Source: Flavobacterium sp. (lineage in GTDB: Bacteria; Bacteroidota; Bacteroidia; Flavobacteriales; Flavobacteriaceae). From it: DNA of 64,000 bases. Each line of letters begins with the position of its first letter. The first letter of the stretch is position 1. The translations under genes were made by a program, and so were the position numbers. The stretch spans positions 41,602 through 105,601 of the forward strand of contig DNNO01000021.1 in the NCBI GenBank assembly GCA_003497625.1. The letters run 5' to 3'. A model generated the notes under the pieces. That model did no database searches. It was not told where the DNA came from and was given only the letters and a program-made list of their open reading frames with translations. Below are positions 45,152 through 54,383 of this stretch, piece after piece.

Positions 45152-45159
45152 TATCTTTG
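45152..45159 (+). promoter_or_regulatory. Putative -7 box of the yicC-gmk-nadD unit
   Basis: TATCTTTG matches TAnnTTTG, 19 bp before the yicC start; it lies just after the ACTGAACACT stutter. Confidence 0.5.
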
Positions 45160-45178
45160 AAGACATTTTTATAACAAT

Positions 45179-46039
45179 ATGATACAATCCATGACGGGTT
45201 TTGGGAAAGCTTCTTTGCAATTACCAACCAAAAAAATTACCGTAGAAATCAAATCGCTAAACAGTAAAGGTTTAGACTTAAATACACGTATGCCATCTGT
45301 TTTTCGTGAAATGGAACTGGGTTTACGCAATCAAATTTCGCAACGTTTAGAGCGTGGAAAAGTAGATTTTTCACTTTATGTGGAAGTTACTGGCGAAGAA
45401 ACGACTTCAAAAATCAATGTGCCAATTATAAAAGGGTATATCAACCAAATGAAAGCCGTTATTCCAACAGCAGATGAAACGGAATTGATGAAAATGGCTG
45501 TTCGTATGCCCGATGCTTTAAAAACCGAGCGCGATGAAATCGATGAAAACGAATGGAAACAAATCCAAACCGTGATTGATGAAGCCTTGGAAAACATCGC
45601 TAATTTTAGAAAAGATGAAGGTGCTTCTTTAGAAAAAGAATTCCAATTGCGTATCGGAAATATCAATAATTTAATGAACGAAGCGGTTTCTTACGATGCT
45701 GAACGAGTTGAAACCGTAAAAACTCGTTTAAGAACTGCTTTAGATGAATTAAAAGTAAATGTTGATGAAAATCGTTTCGAACAAGAATTGATTTTTTATC
45801 TAGAAAAATACGATATTACCGAAGAAAAAGTCCGTTTGGGCAACCATTTGAACTATTTCTTAGAAACTTTAAATGGAACGGAAGCTAACGGAAGAAAATT
45901 AGGTTTCATCACACAAGAAATGGGAAGAGAAATCAACACCATGGGTTCGAAATCCAACCATACCGAAATGCAAAAATTGGTGGTAATGATGAAAGATGAA
46001 TTGGAAAAAATCAAAGAACAGGTATTAAACGTTCTGTAA
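45179..46039 (+). CDS. yicC: YicC/YloC-family endoribonuclease
   Basis: 286 residues. N-terminal MIQSMTGFGKA and VEIKSLNSKGLDL define the YicC family; the C-terminal DUF1732 part has NRFEQELIFYLEKYDITEEKVRL and ends EINTMGSKSNHTEMQKLVVMMKDELEKIKEQ. YicC proteins degrade small RNA and mRNA in Escherichia coli and Bacillus. The gene sits with gmk, as in many bacteria. Confidence 0.93.
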   Translation: MIQSMTGFGKASLQLPTKKITVEIKSLNSKGLDLNTRMPSVFREMELGLRNQISQRLERGKVDFSLYVEVTGEETTSKINVPIIKGYINQMKAVIPTADETELMKMAVRMPDALKTERDEIDENEWKQIQTVIDEALENIANFRKDEGASLEKEFQLRIGNINNLMNEAVSYDAERVETVKTRLRTALDELKVNVDENRFEQELIFYLEKYDITEEKVRLGNHLNYFLETLNGTEANGRKLGFITQEMGREINTMGSKSNHTEMQKLVVMMKDELEKIKEQVLNVL

Positions 46040-46049
46040 TCGGATTAAA

Positions 46050-46439
46050 ATGGGAATTCTTTTATTGTTTTATTATATTGTACTTTTTGTAATTATAGGA
46101 TTATCTATTTTGCAAGTTTTCAAATTGAGAAAAGAAATCAATTTTAATAATACAATATTTTACAGCATTTTAGTATCAATACTTTTTTTATTCATTACTA
46201 ATTTAAAATATGCAAATTCAAAGGAAGTTTATGCTTTCGAACCTTTTTTTCTGATTCCATTTATCACAATAGTTATTCCTTTTTGTTTGGGAGCTATTCT
46301 AAATGTTTTTAAAAAAGAAAAATTAAAAATCATTTCTAATTCATTAATATTTAGTGTTTTAATTTCAATTATAATAATGATAATTTTTAATGAATATTTA
46401 GATGTAATTGAAAGGTTTAACTTGAAAATTTATTATTAA
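46050..46439 (+). CDS. Small AT-rich membrane protein, unrecognised
   Basis: 129 residues with four membrane helices (about 2-24, 33-50, 64-84, 94-115) and no motif I recognise. It is more AT-rich than yicC and gmk around it. It begins 10 bp after yicC and ends 11 bp before gmk, so it is in the same transcript, but its absence from the usual yicC-gmk pair makes it a possible insertion. Confidence 0.6.
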   Translation: MGILLLFYYIVLFVIIGLSILQVFKLRKEINFNNTIFYSILVSILFLFITNLKYANSKEVYAFEPFFLIPFITIVIPFCLGAILNVFKKEKLKIISNSLIFSVLISIIIMIIFNEYLDVIERFNLKIYY

Positions 46440-46450
46440 ACAACAACACA

Positions 46451-47023
46451 ATGACCAAAGGAAAATTATTAGTATTCTCTGCGCCATCAGGTTCAGGAAA
46501 AACCACTATAGTAAGACATTTATTAGCCCAACCCGATTTGAATTTAGAATTTTCGATTTCGTGTACTACTCGCGAACCTCGTGGCGAAGAAGTTCATGGG
46601 AAGGATTATTATTTCATTTCTTGGGACGAATTCAAAAAGCATATTAAAGCGGAAGATTTTGTAGAATGGGAAGAAGTGTACACAGATAATTTCTACGGCA
46701 CTTTAAAAGCCGAAGTAGAACGAATATGGGCTTTAGGAAAACACGTGATTTTTGATATTGACGTTGCGGGCGGATTACGTATTAAAAGCAAATTTCCGAA
46801 CGAAACCTTAGCTGTTTTTGTAAAACCTCCAAGTGTCGACGAATTAAAACGTCGCCTAAAACAACGTTCTACAGAAAGTGAAGACAAAATCAACATGCGT
46901 ATTGCAAAAGCATCCGTAGAATTAGCAACCGCGCCACAATTTGACACCATCATCAAAAATTATGATTTAGATGTAGCCAAAGAAGATGCATATAAACTTG
47001 TGAAAGATTTTATTAGTAAATAG
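46451..47023 (+). CDS. gmk: Guanylate kinase
   Basis: Phosphorylates GMP to GDP. P-loop SAPSGSGKTT at residues 10-19, GMP-binding segment SCTTREPRGEEVHGKDYYFIS and EVYTDNFYGT. 190 residues, normal. The leader AACAACAACACA before ATG is CAAC-rich and has no Shine-Dalgarno site. Confidence 0.97.
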   Translation: MTKGKLLVFSAPSGSGKTTIVRHLLAQPDLNLEFSISCTTREPRGEEVHGKDYYFISWDEFKKHIKAEDFVEWEEVYTDNFYGTLKAEVERIWALGKHVIFDIDVAGGLRIKSKFPNETLAVFVKPPSVDELKRRLKQRSTESEDKINMRIAKASVELATAPQFDTIIKNYDLDVAKEDAYKLVKDFISK

Positions 47024-47029
47024 TAAAAA

Positions 47030-47611
47030 ATGAAAATCGGATTGTATTTCGGAACGTTTAATCCCATTCATATTGGACATTTAATTATTGCCAATCACAT
47101 GGCGGAGCATTCTGATTTGGATCAAATTTGGATGGTGGTTACGCCACACAATCCGCACAAGCAGAAAAGTTCGTTGTTAGATGATTACCATCGCTTGCAC
47201 ATGGTACATTTGGCAACCGAAGATTTTCCGAAAATCCAACCTTCGGATATCGAATTCAAATTACCACAACCGAATTACACGGTAAATACCTTAGCGCATT
47301 TACAAGAAAAATTTCCAAAACATGAGTTTTCCTTAATCATGGGAGAAGACAATTTGAACTCACTTCACAAATGGAAAAACTACGAAATCATTTTGCAAAA
47401 CCACGATATTTATGTCTATCCGCGATTAAATTCAGGTGAGATTGATGAGCAATTTGTCAATCATTGTAAAATTCATAGAATTGGCGCGCCTGTAATTGAA
47501 TTGTCTTCAACTTTCATTCGTGAAAGCATTAAAAAAGGTAAAAATGTAGTTCCGATGTTACCGAATAAAGTTTGGGAATATGTGGAGCATAATATGTTTT
47601 ATAAGAAATAG
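47030..47611 (+). CDS. nadD: Nicotinate-nucleotide adenylyltransferase
   Basis: Makes deamido-NAD from nicotinate mononucleotide and ATP. HIGH-type motif GTFNPIHIGHLIIANHM (8-24) and the C-terminal SSTFIRESIKKGK are those of NadD. 193 residues. It starts 6 bp after gmk. Confidence 0.95.
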   Translation: MKIGLYFGTFNPIHIGHLIIANHMAEHSDLDQIWMVVTPHNPHKQKSSLLDDYHRLHMVHLATEDFPKIQPSDIEFKLPQPNYTVNTLAHLQEKFPKHEFSLIMGEDNLNSLHKWKNYEIILQNHDIYVYPRLNSGEIDEQFVNHCKIHRIGAPVIELSSTFIRESIKKGKNVVPMLPNKVWEYVEHNMFYKK

Positions 47612-47650
47612 ATTAACATTCCTTTACCATTCGTTCCCAATACCATTGCG

Positions 47651-47658
47651 TAACTTTG
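47651..47658 (+). promoter_or_regulatory. Putative -7 box of the alcohol dehydrogenase gene
   Basis: TAACTTTG matches TAnnTTTG, 22 bp before the start. Confidence 0.45.
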
Positions 47659-47680
47659 TATTTTAAAAAAATAAAATGTT

Positions 47681-48847
47681 ATGCTAAACTTCGAATTATA
47701 CAATCCTGTAAATTATGTCTTTGGAAAAGGACAAATTGAAAAATTAACTGATTTAGTACCTTCAAATACCAAAATTCTGCTGGCTTATGGTGGCGGAAGT
47801 ATCTTTAAAAATGGTGTTTATGACCAAGTGAAAGCCGCTTTACCTAATCACGATATAGTGGAATTTGGTGGCATCGAACCGAATCCTCGTTTTGAAACCT
47901 TGATGAAAGCGGTTGAGGTTATTTGTGCTGAAAAAATTGGTTTCATCTTAGCTGTTGGTGGTGGAAGTGTGATTGATGGTGTGAAATTTATTTCGGCAGC
48001 CGTTAATTTTGAAGGTGATGAAGCGGATATTTTGAAAAAACGTATTTTATTCAAAGATGTTGCTAAAGTTATTCCTTTTGGAACGGTTTTAACTTTACCC
48101 GCAACAGGTTCGGAAATGAATTCAGGCGCTGTGGTTACAATTGAAGCTACGCAAGAGAAATTAACCTTAGGCGGAAGCGCTTTGTTTCCAGTATTCTCCA
48201 TTGTAGATCCAACAGTCATTACTTCGTTACCAAAAAGACAATTGCAAAACGGTGTTGTGGATGCTTTCACTCACGTTATGGAGCAATATTTAACTTATAC
48301 ACACGATGCTTTATTACAAGACCGAATTTCAGAAAGTATTTTACAAACGCTTATCGAAATTGGTCCAGATGTAGTGGAAAATCCGAGTGATTATAAATTG
48401 GCTTCTAACTTTGTTTGGAGTGCCACCATGGCGTTGAATGGATTAATTCAAAAAGGTGTTCCTTCGGATTGGGCAACGCACATGATTGGTCACGAATTAA
48501 CCGCTTTATACGAAATTGATCATGCGAGAACGTTGGCAATCATTGGCCCAAACTTATACCGCGTCATGTTCGATACAAAAAAAGACAAATTAGCACAATA
48601 CGGCCAACGCGTTTGGAATATTCAAGGTAATTCAACTGAAGAAATTGCTGAAAAAGCCATAGAAAAAACGGTTGAGTTCTTCCACAAAATGGGCATGAAA
48701 ACCAAATTATCCGAAAACACAGAAAATTACGAAAAAACTGCTGATTTCATTGCTAATCGATTTGAAGAAAGAGGTTGGAAAGTGTTAGGCGAAAAACAAA
48801 ATATAACCATCGAAAAGGTGAAAGCAATCGTAGAAATGAGTTATTAA
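47681..48847 (+). CDS. Iron-containing alcohol dehydrogenase (YqhD-like)
   Basis: 388 residues, type III Fe-dependent ADH. The dinucleotide motif is in ILAVGGGSVIDGVKF and iron ligands are in VVDAFTHVMEQYL (Asp, His) and MIGHELTALYEIDHARTLA (two His). The close match in length and motifs to YqhD suggests an NADPH-dependent aldehyde reductase; the real substrate is unknown. Confidence 0.88.
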   Translation: MLNFELYNPVNYVFGKGQIEKLTDLVPSNTKILLAYGGGSIFKNGVYDQVKAALPNHDIVEFGGIEPNPRFETLMKAVEVICAEKIGFILAVGGGSVIDGVKFISAAVNFEGDEADILKKRILFKDVAKVIPFGTVLTLPATGSEMNSGAVVTIEATQEKLTLGGSALFPVFSIVDPTVITSLPKRQLQNGVVDAFTHVMEQYLTYTHDALLQDRISESILQTLIEIGPDVVENPSDYKLASNFVWSATMALNGLIQKGVPSDWATHMIGHELTALYEIDHARTLAIIGPNLYRVMFDTKKDKLAQYGQRVWNIQGNSTEEIAEKAIEKTVEFFHKMGMKTKLSENTENYEKTADFIANRFEERGWKVLGEKQNITIEKVKAIVEMSY

Positions 48848-48868
48848 AATCGCTTCACGCAAACGTTT

Positions 48869-48899
48869 TTTGTAAATCCTTTTAAAATGATTATTTTTG
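48869..48899 (+). promoter_or_regulatory. Promoter of gpsA
   Basis: TTTG, 19-nt spacer and TATTTTTG, 22 bp before the gpsA ATG: a textbook Bacteroidota promoter. Confidence 0.7.
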
Positions 48900-48921
48900 A
48901 TTTTCTAAATCGAAACACATA

Positions 48922-49917
48922 ATGGAAAAAAAGCCAAAATTTGCAGTCATTGGAGGAGGAAGTTGGGCTACTGCAATTGCGAAAATGCTTTGTGAAAATC
49001 AAGACGAAATTGCTTGGTACATGCGAAGTACTTATGCTATTGAGCATTTAAAACATCAAAAACACAACCCGAATTATTTGAGTTCAGTTGCGTTTGATAC
49101 TAATAAATTAAAACTTACAAACGACATCAACGAAGCGGTTGCTTATGCTGATTATGTGATTTTTGTAGTTCCTTCTGCTTTTTTAAGCAAAGAATTAGAA
49201 AGTTTAACCGAGAGTTTGGAAGGAAAAATCATTTTCTCAGCCATCAAAGGAATTGTTCCAGAATCGAGTTTGATTGTGGGTGAACATTTTCATACCAAAT
49301 ACGATATTCCTTTTGATAACATTGGAGTTATTACGGGTCCATGTCATGCGGAAGAAGTGGCTATGGAACGTTTATCATACTTAACCATTGCTTGTAGTGA
49401 CAGGAAAAAAGCCAAATATGTGGCTAAAAATCTGAGTTCACATTACATCAAAGCAAAAACTACGGATGATATCATTGGAACAGAATATGCGGCCGTTTTG
49501 AAAAATATTTATGCTATTGCGGCCGGAATTGCTCATGGTTTAGGCTATGGCGATAACTTCCAAGCGGTATTAATGAGTAACGGAATTCGCGAAATGAAGA
49601 AATTCATTCGTAAAGTGCATAAAATGAAACGAAATATCAATAATTCGGCTTATTTAGGTGATTTATTGGTAACCGGATATTCGGTATTTTCTCGAAATAG
49701 AATGTTTGGAAACATGATTGGAAAAGGCTACACCGTAAAATCAGCACAAATGGAAATGAGTATGGTTGCCGAAGGATATTACGCTGTAAAAAGTGCCTAC
49801 AAATTAAACAAAGAATACGGAGCTGATACTCCAATTATCGATGCCGTTTACGAAATTTTATACGAAAACAAGGATGCAAAAACTGTTTTTAAAGAACTAA
49901 CAGATAAATTAAATTAA
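48922..49917 (+). CDS. gpsA: NAD(P)H-dependent glycerol-3-phosphate dehydrogenase
   Basis: Makes sn-glycerol-3-phosphate for phospholipids. The N-terminal GGGSWATAIAKML binds NAD(P)H, SAIKGI and GPCHAEEVA line the active site, and AAVLKNIYAIAAGIAHGLGYGDN has the catalytic Lys. 331 residues, normal. It is followed after 3 bp by the TerC gene. Confidence 0.95.
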   Translation: MEKKPKFAVIGGGSWATAIAKMLCENQDEIAWYMRSTYAIEHLKHQKHNPNYLSSVAFDTNKLKLTNDINEAVAYADYVIFVVPSAFLSKELESLTESLEGKIIFSAIKGIVPESSLIVGEHFHTKYDIPFDNIGVITGPCHAEEVAMERLSYLTIACSDRKKAKYVAKNLSSHYIKAKTTDDIIGTEYAAVLKNIYAIAAGIAHGLGYGDNFQAVLMSNGIREMKKFIRKVHKMKRNINNSAYLGDLLVTGYSVFSRNRMFGNMIGKGYTVKSAQMEMSMVAEGYYAVKSAYKLNKEYGADTPIIDAVYEILYENKDAKTVFKELTDKLN

Positions 49918-49920
49918 TAC

Positions 49921-50922
49921 ATGCTATCATTAAAAACAGGTTCAATCGATCATTTAATTGATCATCCTGGTATTATTACAGCTTTTACAATTACCATCAT
50001 TGCGATGTTGGTTTTAGATTTAGGAGTTTTAAACAAAAAAGGTCACGTAGTTTCGAATAGAGAAGCGGCTATTTGGTCGGTGATTTGGATTTCTTTAGCC
50101 ATGGGATTCAGTGGTATTATTTATCACTACATGGGAGCCGAAAAATTCATGCAATTTCAAGGAGCGTATTGGATAGAAAAAGCACTTTCTGTAGATAATT
50201 TATTTGTATTTATCTTGGTTTTTGGCTATTTCAATGTAGCAAAAGAAGCCCAACATAAAGTCTTATTTTGGGGTGTAATTGGAGCTTTGGTATTTAGAGC
50301 TATCTTTATTTTTACTGGAGTTTGGTTATTGAACTACACGTATTTACCTGAAATGGAGCTTTTTGGTCAAGTGGTAAAAATCAATTATTTGCTAACTATT
50401 TTCGGAATTATTCTAATTGTTGCGGGAATCAAATCAGGTTTTAGTAATGAAGAAGATGAAGGAAGTAAAGATTTTAGCAAAAGTGCCGGATCTAAATTTG
50501 TACACAAGTTTTTTAAAGTAAGTCCAAATTTTGATGGCGATAAATTCTTCACCATTCAAAACGGAATCAAAATGGCAACGCCTTTGTTTGTGGTGGTTGC
50601 AATTGTTGAATTTACCGATTTATTGTTTGCTGTGGATAGTATTCCAGCAATTTTCGCTATCGCACCAGACGATCCATTTATTTTATACACGTCTAATATT
50701 TTTGCGATTTTAGGATTACGTTCGTTGTATTTCTTGTTGGCAAACTTCATGTACATGTTCAGTAAATTGAAATACGGATTAGCGTTTATCTTAGCCTTTA
50801 TTGGTGTGAAAATGATTGTAGCGCCGTTTTATCACATCGAAACTTCTTATTCTTTAATGGTGGTAGGAAGTGTATTAATCTTGTCTGTAATCGCTTCTTT
50901 GTTGTTTCCTGATAAGGATTAA
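49921..50922 (+). CDS. TerC/Alx-family integral membrane protein
   Basis: 333 residues, about nine membrane helices. The family motifs EKALSVDNLFVFILVF and EFTDLLFAVDSIPAIFAI hold the conserved Asp residues. Members are linked to manganese export and pH or tellurite responses; the substrate here is not shown. Ends before a bidirectional terminator. Confidence 0.9.
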   Translation: MLSLKTGSIDHLIDHPGIITAFTITIIAMLVLDLGVLNKKGHVVSNREAAIWSVIWISLAMGFSGIIYHYMGAEKFMQFQGAYWIEKALSVDNLFVFILVFGYFNVAKEAQHKVLFWGVIGALVFRAIFIFTGVWLLNYTYLPEMELFGQVVKINYLLTIFGIILIVAGIKSGFSNEEDEGSKDFSKSAGSKFVHKFFKVSPNFDGDKFFTIQNGIKMATPLFVVVAIVEFTDLLFAVDSIPAIFAIAPDDPFILYTSNIFAILGLRSLYFLLANFMYMFSKLKYGLAFILAFIGVKMIVAPFYHIETSYSLMVVGSVLILSVIASLLFPDKD

Positions 50923-50942
50923 TTTTAAAACATATATCAAAT

Positions 50943-50976
50943 AAAAAAGGTTGTCTTCACGGACAACCTTTTTTAT
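50943..50976. terminator. Bidirectional terminator
   Basis: Stem AAAAGGTTGTC/GACAACCTTTT with a 6-nt loop, flanked by A6 and T6, between convergent terC and GH92 genes. Confidence 0.9.
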
Positions 50977-50985
50977 TAGTAATCG

Positions 50986-53790
50986 TTACTTTATCGTAAT
51001 CTCATCTACAAAAATAAACGCATCGCCACCAGCACCTTGATGCCATTCTGGTAATTTACCGAAGTTTTTAGCGACTACTTTTACGTAACGTACTTTTTTG
51101 CCTTTGGCTTCGTTTGATGTGAAATTTAGAATCGTATTTTCTTCTAATTTAGGGTCTAACGTATTGTTTACCGAACCGAAAAACGTGAAATTAACATTAT
51201 CATCAGAAATATAATAATCGACTTTCGTTGGCATTAAAATCCACGAACGTTGGTCTTGTAAAAAACGTGACGAAATTTCATTAATATTTTTCACTTCTTT
51301 TAAATCGACCACCGCTTCAAAATCCTGACTTTGGTAGCCTTGCCAATCGCCTTTTCTCCAGTTCTCTGTTCCTAAAACACCATCTAACAAACCTTCTGGA
51401 CCACCAGCATGATACTGCGGATTATAAACTGATTTTATATTGATGCTGTAGTTATTTGGTTTTTTGAAGAAGGTTGCTGAAATGGTACTGCTTTGACCTT
51501 CATTATTTTGACAACTAAACTCAATAGTTGAAGTTTCTGAAATTTCAAACGGACCTTGATATATAGTAACATCCTTTGCACTTTTTGCATCTATTTTAGT
51601 AACATCTAAATAATAAATGATATCCTTTGGATTTTGAGACTTAATTTCGATTTTCAATTTATCTTTAAAGGCTTTGCTTTCTGCTAGAATTACAGGAGCT
51701 GGGATTATTTTTTTGTAGTTCATCATAGGCAACACATCAGTTGTTTCTAATCCCAAATATTTTAAATTCGAATCAGATTGTTTAACTATAACTGATTTTC
51801 CATTTTCAAAATTCAATTTTATGTTTTCAAAATAAGGTTGAGTAGTGCTCCAAGAAGCCTCAAGTTTTCCTGGAGTCACAGAATAAATCCCCATCGAACT
51901 CAACACATACCAAGCACTCATTTGACCGCAATCTTCGTTTCCGATTAAACCATCTGGTGTATTGGTGTAAAAATTATCTAAAATATACTTGACTTTTTCA
52001 TTTGTTTTTTCTGGTTTTCCCACATAATTGTACAAATACGCCATGTGGTGACTTGGTTCGTTTCCGTGTGCATATTGCCCTATTAATCCCGTAACATCAA
52101 CTTGTTCTCTTCCCGTCGTTTTGCTTTCGCTGTTGAACATTTCGTCTAATTTGGCTTCAAATTTTTCCTTTCCTCCATAAGCCTGAATCATACCTTCAAT
52201 ATCTTGTGGTACGAAAAACGAGTATTGCCACGAATTGCCTTCGGTGAAATTATTATTGACTTCTCTTGGATCGAAAGGTTTGTCCCAACCACCATTTTTC
52301 TTTGGACGCATGAAACCGGTTTCCCAATCGAAAATGTTTTTCCAATTTTGAGAACGTTTCATGAAATATTGGTAATCTTCTTGCTTGTTTAAAATTTGCG
52401 CCATTTGGGCAATACACCAATCATCATAAGCATATTCTAAGGTTTTGGAAACACTTTCGTGTTCGTCGTCAATCGAAATAAAACCATTTTTCTTGTAGGC
52501 ATCTAAACCTAAAACATCGCGCATAGCCGAAGCTTTACTGGCTTCAAAGGCTTTTTGATAATCAAAACCAGTAATTCCTTTTGCCATCGCATCTGCAATT
52601 ACAGAAACTGAATGATAGCCAATCATACAATCGGTTTCATTGGAAGCTAATTCCCAAACCGGTAATCTGCCGCCTTGCTCGTATTGTTTGATGAAAGTAT
52701 TGATATAATCGGCAGTTCGTTTTTTATCAATCAAAGTGTACAACGGATGAGCGCCTCTAAACGTGTCCCACAACGAAAAAACCGTATAATAATCAAATCC
52801 TTCGGCAACATGAATTTGGTTATCTCTACCGCGGTATTTTCCATCTAAATCTTGTGCAATATTTGGTTGCATCATGGTATGATATAAAGCCGTGTAGAAA
52901 ATCGCTAATTTGTCTTTATCGTTAGAAGTAACTTCAATTTTTGATAATTCTTTGTTCCAAAGTGCAATAGCATCTTTGTGCGTTTTATCAAAATCCCAAT
53001 GTTTGATTTCGGAACTGTTTAATTTAGCACCTTCATAACTGGTTGGCGAAAGCGATACTTTTACAAGGATTTTTTCACCTTTTTTGACTTGTTTGGAGAA
53101 ACTCATAGCTAGTTTTGACCCAGAATATTCTTTTCTATTACTTACTGAATCGGATATAAATTTGTTGAAGTTCATCGGTTTGTTAAACTCAATTCGAGCA
53201 TAAACATATTGATTTCTAGCCCAAGCTTCGCTTCTTCTTAAAACTTCAATGGTTTTATCATCTATTACTCGAATTCTCCCTTCCAAAAGCTTATCGCGAT
53301 GGTTTAAATCTAAAATAATATTGGCTTGACCGTCTTTATTAAACGTATATTCATGAAAACCAACACGTGTTGAAGTGGTTAAACGCACATCGATATTGTG
53401 TTTGTCTAATTTCACGGAGTAAAATCCAGCGGAAGCTTTTTCATTCGCATGCGAAAAAGTAGAAGAATACACTTTATTATCAAACGAAGGTTCGCCCATA
53501 GTTGGCATCAACATGATATCTCCATAATCCGAAACACCGGTTCCATTCAAATGCGTGTGCGAAAATCCGTAAATCAAATTATCGGAATAATGATACCCGC
53601 CACAGCCATCCCAACTGCCATCGATTCTGGTATCAGGAGAAAGTTGGACCATTCCATAAGGCACGGTTGCGCCAGGAAATGTATGTCCGTGACCGCCTGT
53701 TCCAATAAATGGGTTGACGTGTTTGGCGAAATCTTGTGCTTGGGTAAACGTAGTAGTTAAAAAGGCTAAAGCAATAAGAAATGGTTTCAT
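50986..53790 (-). CDS. Glycoside hydrolase family 92 alpha-mannosidase
   Basis: A secreted exo-mannosidase family. Signal peptide with the ATG at 53790 (MKPFLIALAFLTTTFTQAQ), giving 934 residues; the longer ORF start is not needed. Family motifs WDGCGGYHYSDN, FSHTHLNGTGVSDYGD, FSLWDTFRGAHPLYTL and GNEDCGQMSAWYVLSSMGIY are present, the last with the catalytic acid. A C-terminal F5/8-type module (about 800-934) probably binds sugar. The leader before ATG is CAACAACACAAC. No SusC/D pair is nearby, so this is not a full PUL. Confidence 0.9.
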   Translation of the reverse strand: MKPFLIALAFLTTTFTQAQDFAKHVNPFIGTGGHGHTFPGATVPYGMVQLSPDTRIDGSWDGCGGYHYSDNLIYGFSHTHLNGTGVSDYGDIMLMPTMGEPSFDNKVYSSTFSHANEKASAGFYSVKLDKHNIDVRLTTSTRVGFHEYTFNKDGQANIILDLNHRDKLLEGRIRVIDDKTIEVLRRSEAWARNQYVYARIEFNKPMNFNKFISDSVSNRKEYSGSKLAMSFSKQVKKGEKILVKVSLSPTSYEGAKLNSSEIKHWDFDKTHKDAIALWNKELSKIEVTSNDKDKLAIFYTALYHTMMQPNIAQDLDGKYRGRDNQIHVAEGFDYYTVFSLWDTFRGAHPLYTLIDKKRTADYINTFIKQYEQGGRLPVWELASNETDCMIGYHSVSVIADAMAKGITGFDYQKAFEASKASAMRDVLGLDAYKKNGFISIDDEHESVSKTLEYAYDDWCIAQMAQILNKQEDYQYFMKRSQNWKNIFDWETGFMRPKKNGGWDKPFDPREVNNNFTEGNSWQYSFFVPQDIEGMIQAYGGKEKFEAKLDEMFNSESKTTGREQVDVTGLIGQYAHGNEPSHHMAYLYNYVGKPEKTNEKVKYILDNFYTNTPDGLIGNEDCGQMSAWYVLSSMGIYSVTPGKLEASWSTTQPYFENIKLNFENGKSVIVKQSDSNLKYLGLETTDVLPMMNYKKIIPAPVILAESKAFKDKLKIEIKSQNPKDIIYYLDVTKIDAKSAKDVTIYQGPFEISETSTIEFSCQNNEGQSSTISATFFKKPNNYSINIKSVYNPQYHAGGPEGLLDGVLGTENWRKGDWQGYQSQDFEAVVDLKEVKNINEISSRFLQDQRSWILMPTKVDYYISDDNVNFTFFGSVNNTLDPKLEENTILNFTSNEAKGKKVRYVKVVAKNFGKLPEWHQGAGGDAFIFVDEITIK

Positions 53791-53885
53791 GTTGTGTTGT
53801 TGAAAAAATTTCTTAAAGGTAAAAATATTTTCTTTTTTAACGAATGATAACTCAGATTTACACAACTTTTAAAAATAAATTATTT

Positions 53886-54374
53886 TTATTGGTTTCCTTT
53901 TTCACCAGAATTAATCATTTTTATAGCTGCCTTGGCTATTGAATTATTTGGAAATTCAGTAAGCAATCTTTCGTAATATTCTTTAGCATTTTTCCCATCT
54001 CCAATTTGACTATAACCAAAGGCAATATTATTTAAAGCCATTTCTTTATACCCCATTTTTGAAGAACTCAACAATAGTAAATAGCGATATTTATCCAAAT
54101 ACTCATTTTGGTCGAAAAAATTATAGCTTTTTTGAAATGAATCAATTCCTTCTAAAAACCGATTTTCTTTATACAAAGACAATCCTTTTCTATGACTTTT
54201 AGGAATAAAACTTCTCAAAATATAACTAATTGACAAATAAGTTATGGCTCCAAATAAAACAGCATTTTTAGGAGAAATTTGATGAAATACAAGCAATAAT
54301 AATCCCATAAATAAAAATTGTGGGATTACCGATATCCAAGCTGTTTGTCTAATTGTTGGTATTTCAGAAGCCAT
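53886..54374 (-). CDS. Small membrane TPR-like protein
   Basis: 162 residues: two membrane helices near the N-terminus, then tetratricopeptide-like helices (FLEGIDSFQKSYNFF, MALNNIAFGYSQIGDGKNAKEYYERLLTEFPNN). No enzyme motif. The gene begins 9 bp after the 54384 gene stop, so they are likely co-transcribed. Function unknown. Confidence 0.65.
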   Translation of the reverse strand: MASEIPTIRQTAWISVIPQFLFMGLLLLVFHQISPKNAVLFGAITYLSISYILRSFIPKSHRKGLSLYKENRFLEGIDSFQKSYNFFDQNEYLDKYRYLLLLSSSKMGYKEMALNNIAFGYSQIGDGKNAKEYYERLLTEFPNNSIAKAAIKMINSGEKGNQ

Positions 54375-54383
54375 ATTTAAAAT

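Noticed and set aside
47848..48270. 140-codon minus-strand ORF antisense to the alcohol dehydrogenase gene
   Set aside because: Shadow ORF; the plus-strand enzyme motifs are unambiguous.
50986..53790. GH92 gene as part of a polysaccharide utilisation locus
   Set aside because: No SusC/SusD pair, regulator or other glycoside hydrolase next to it.
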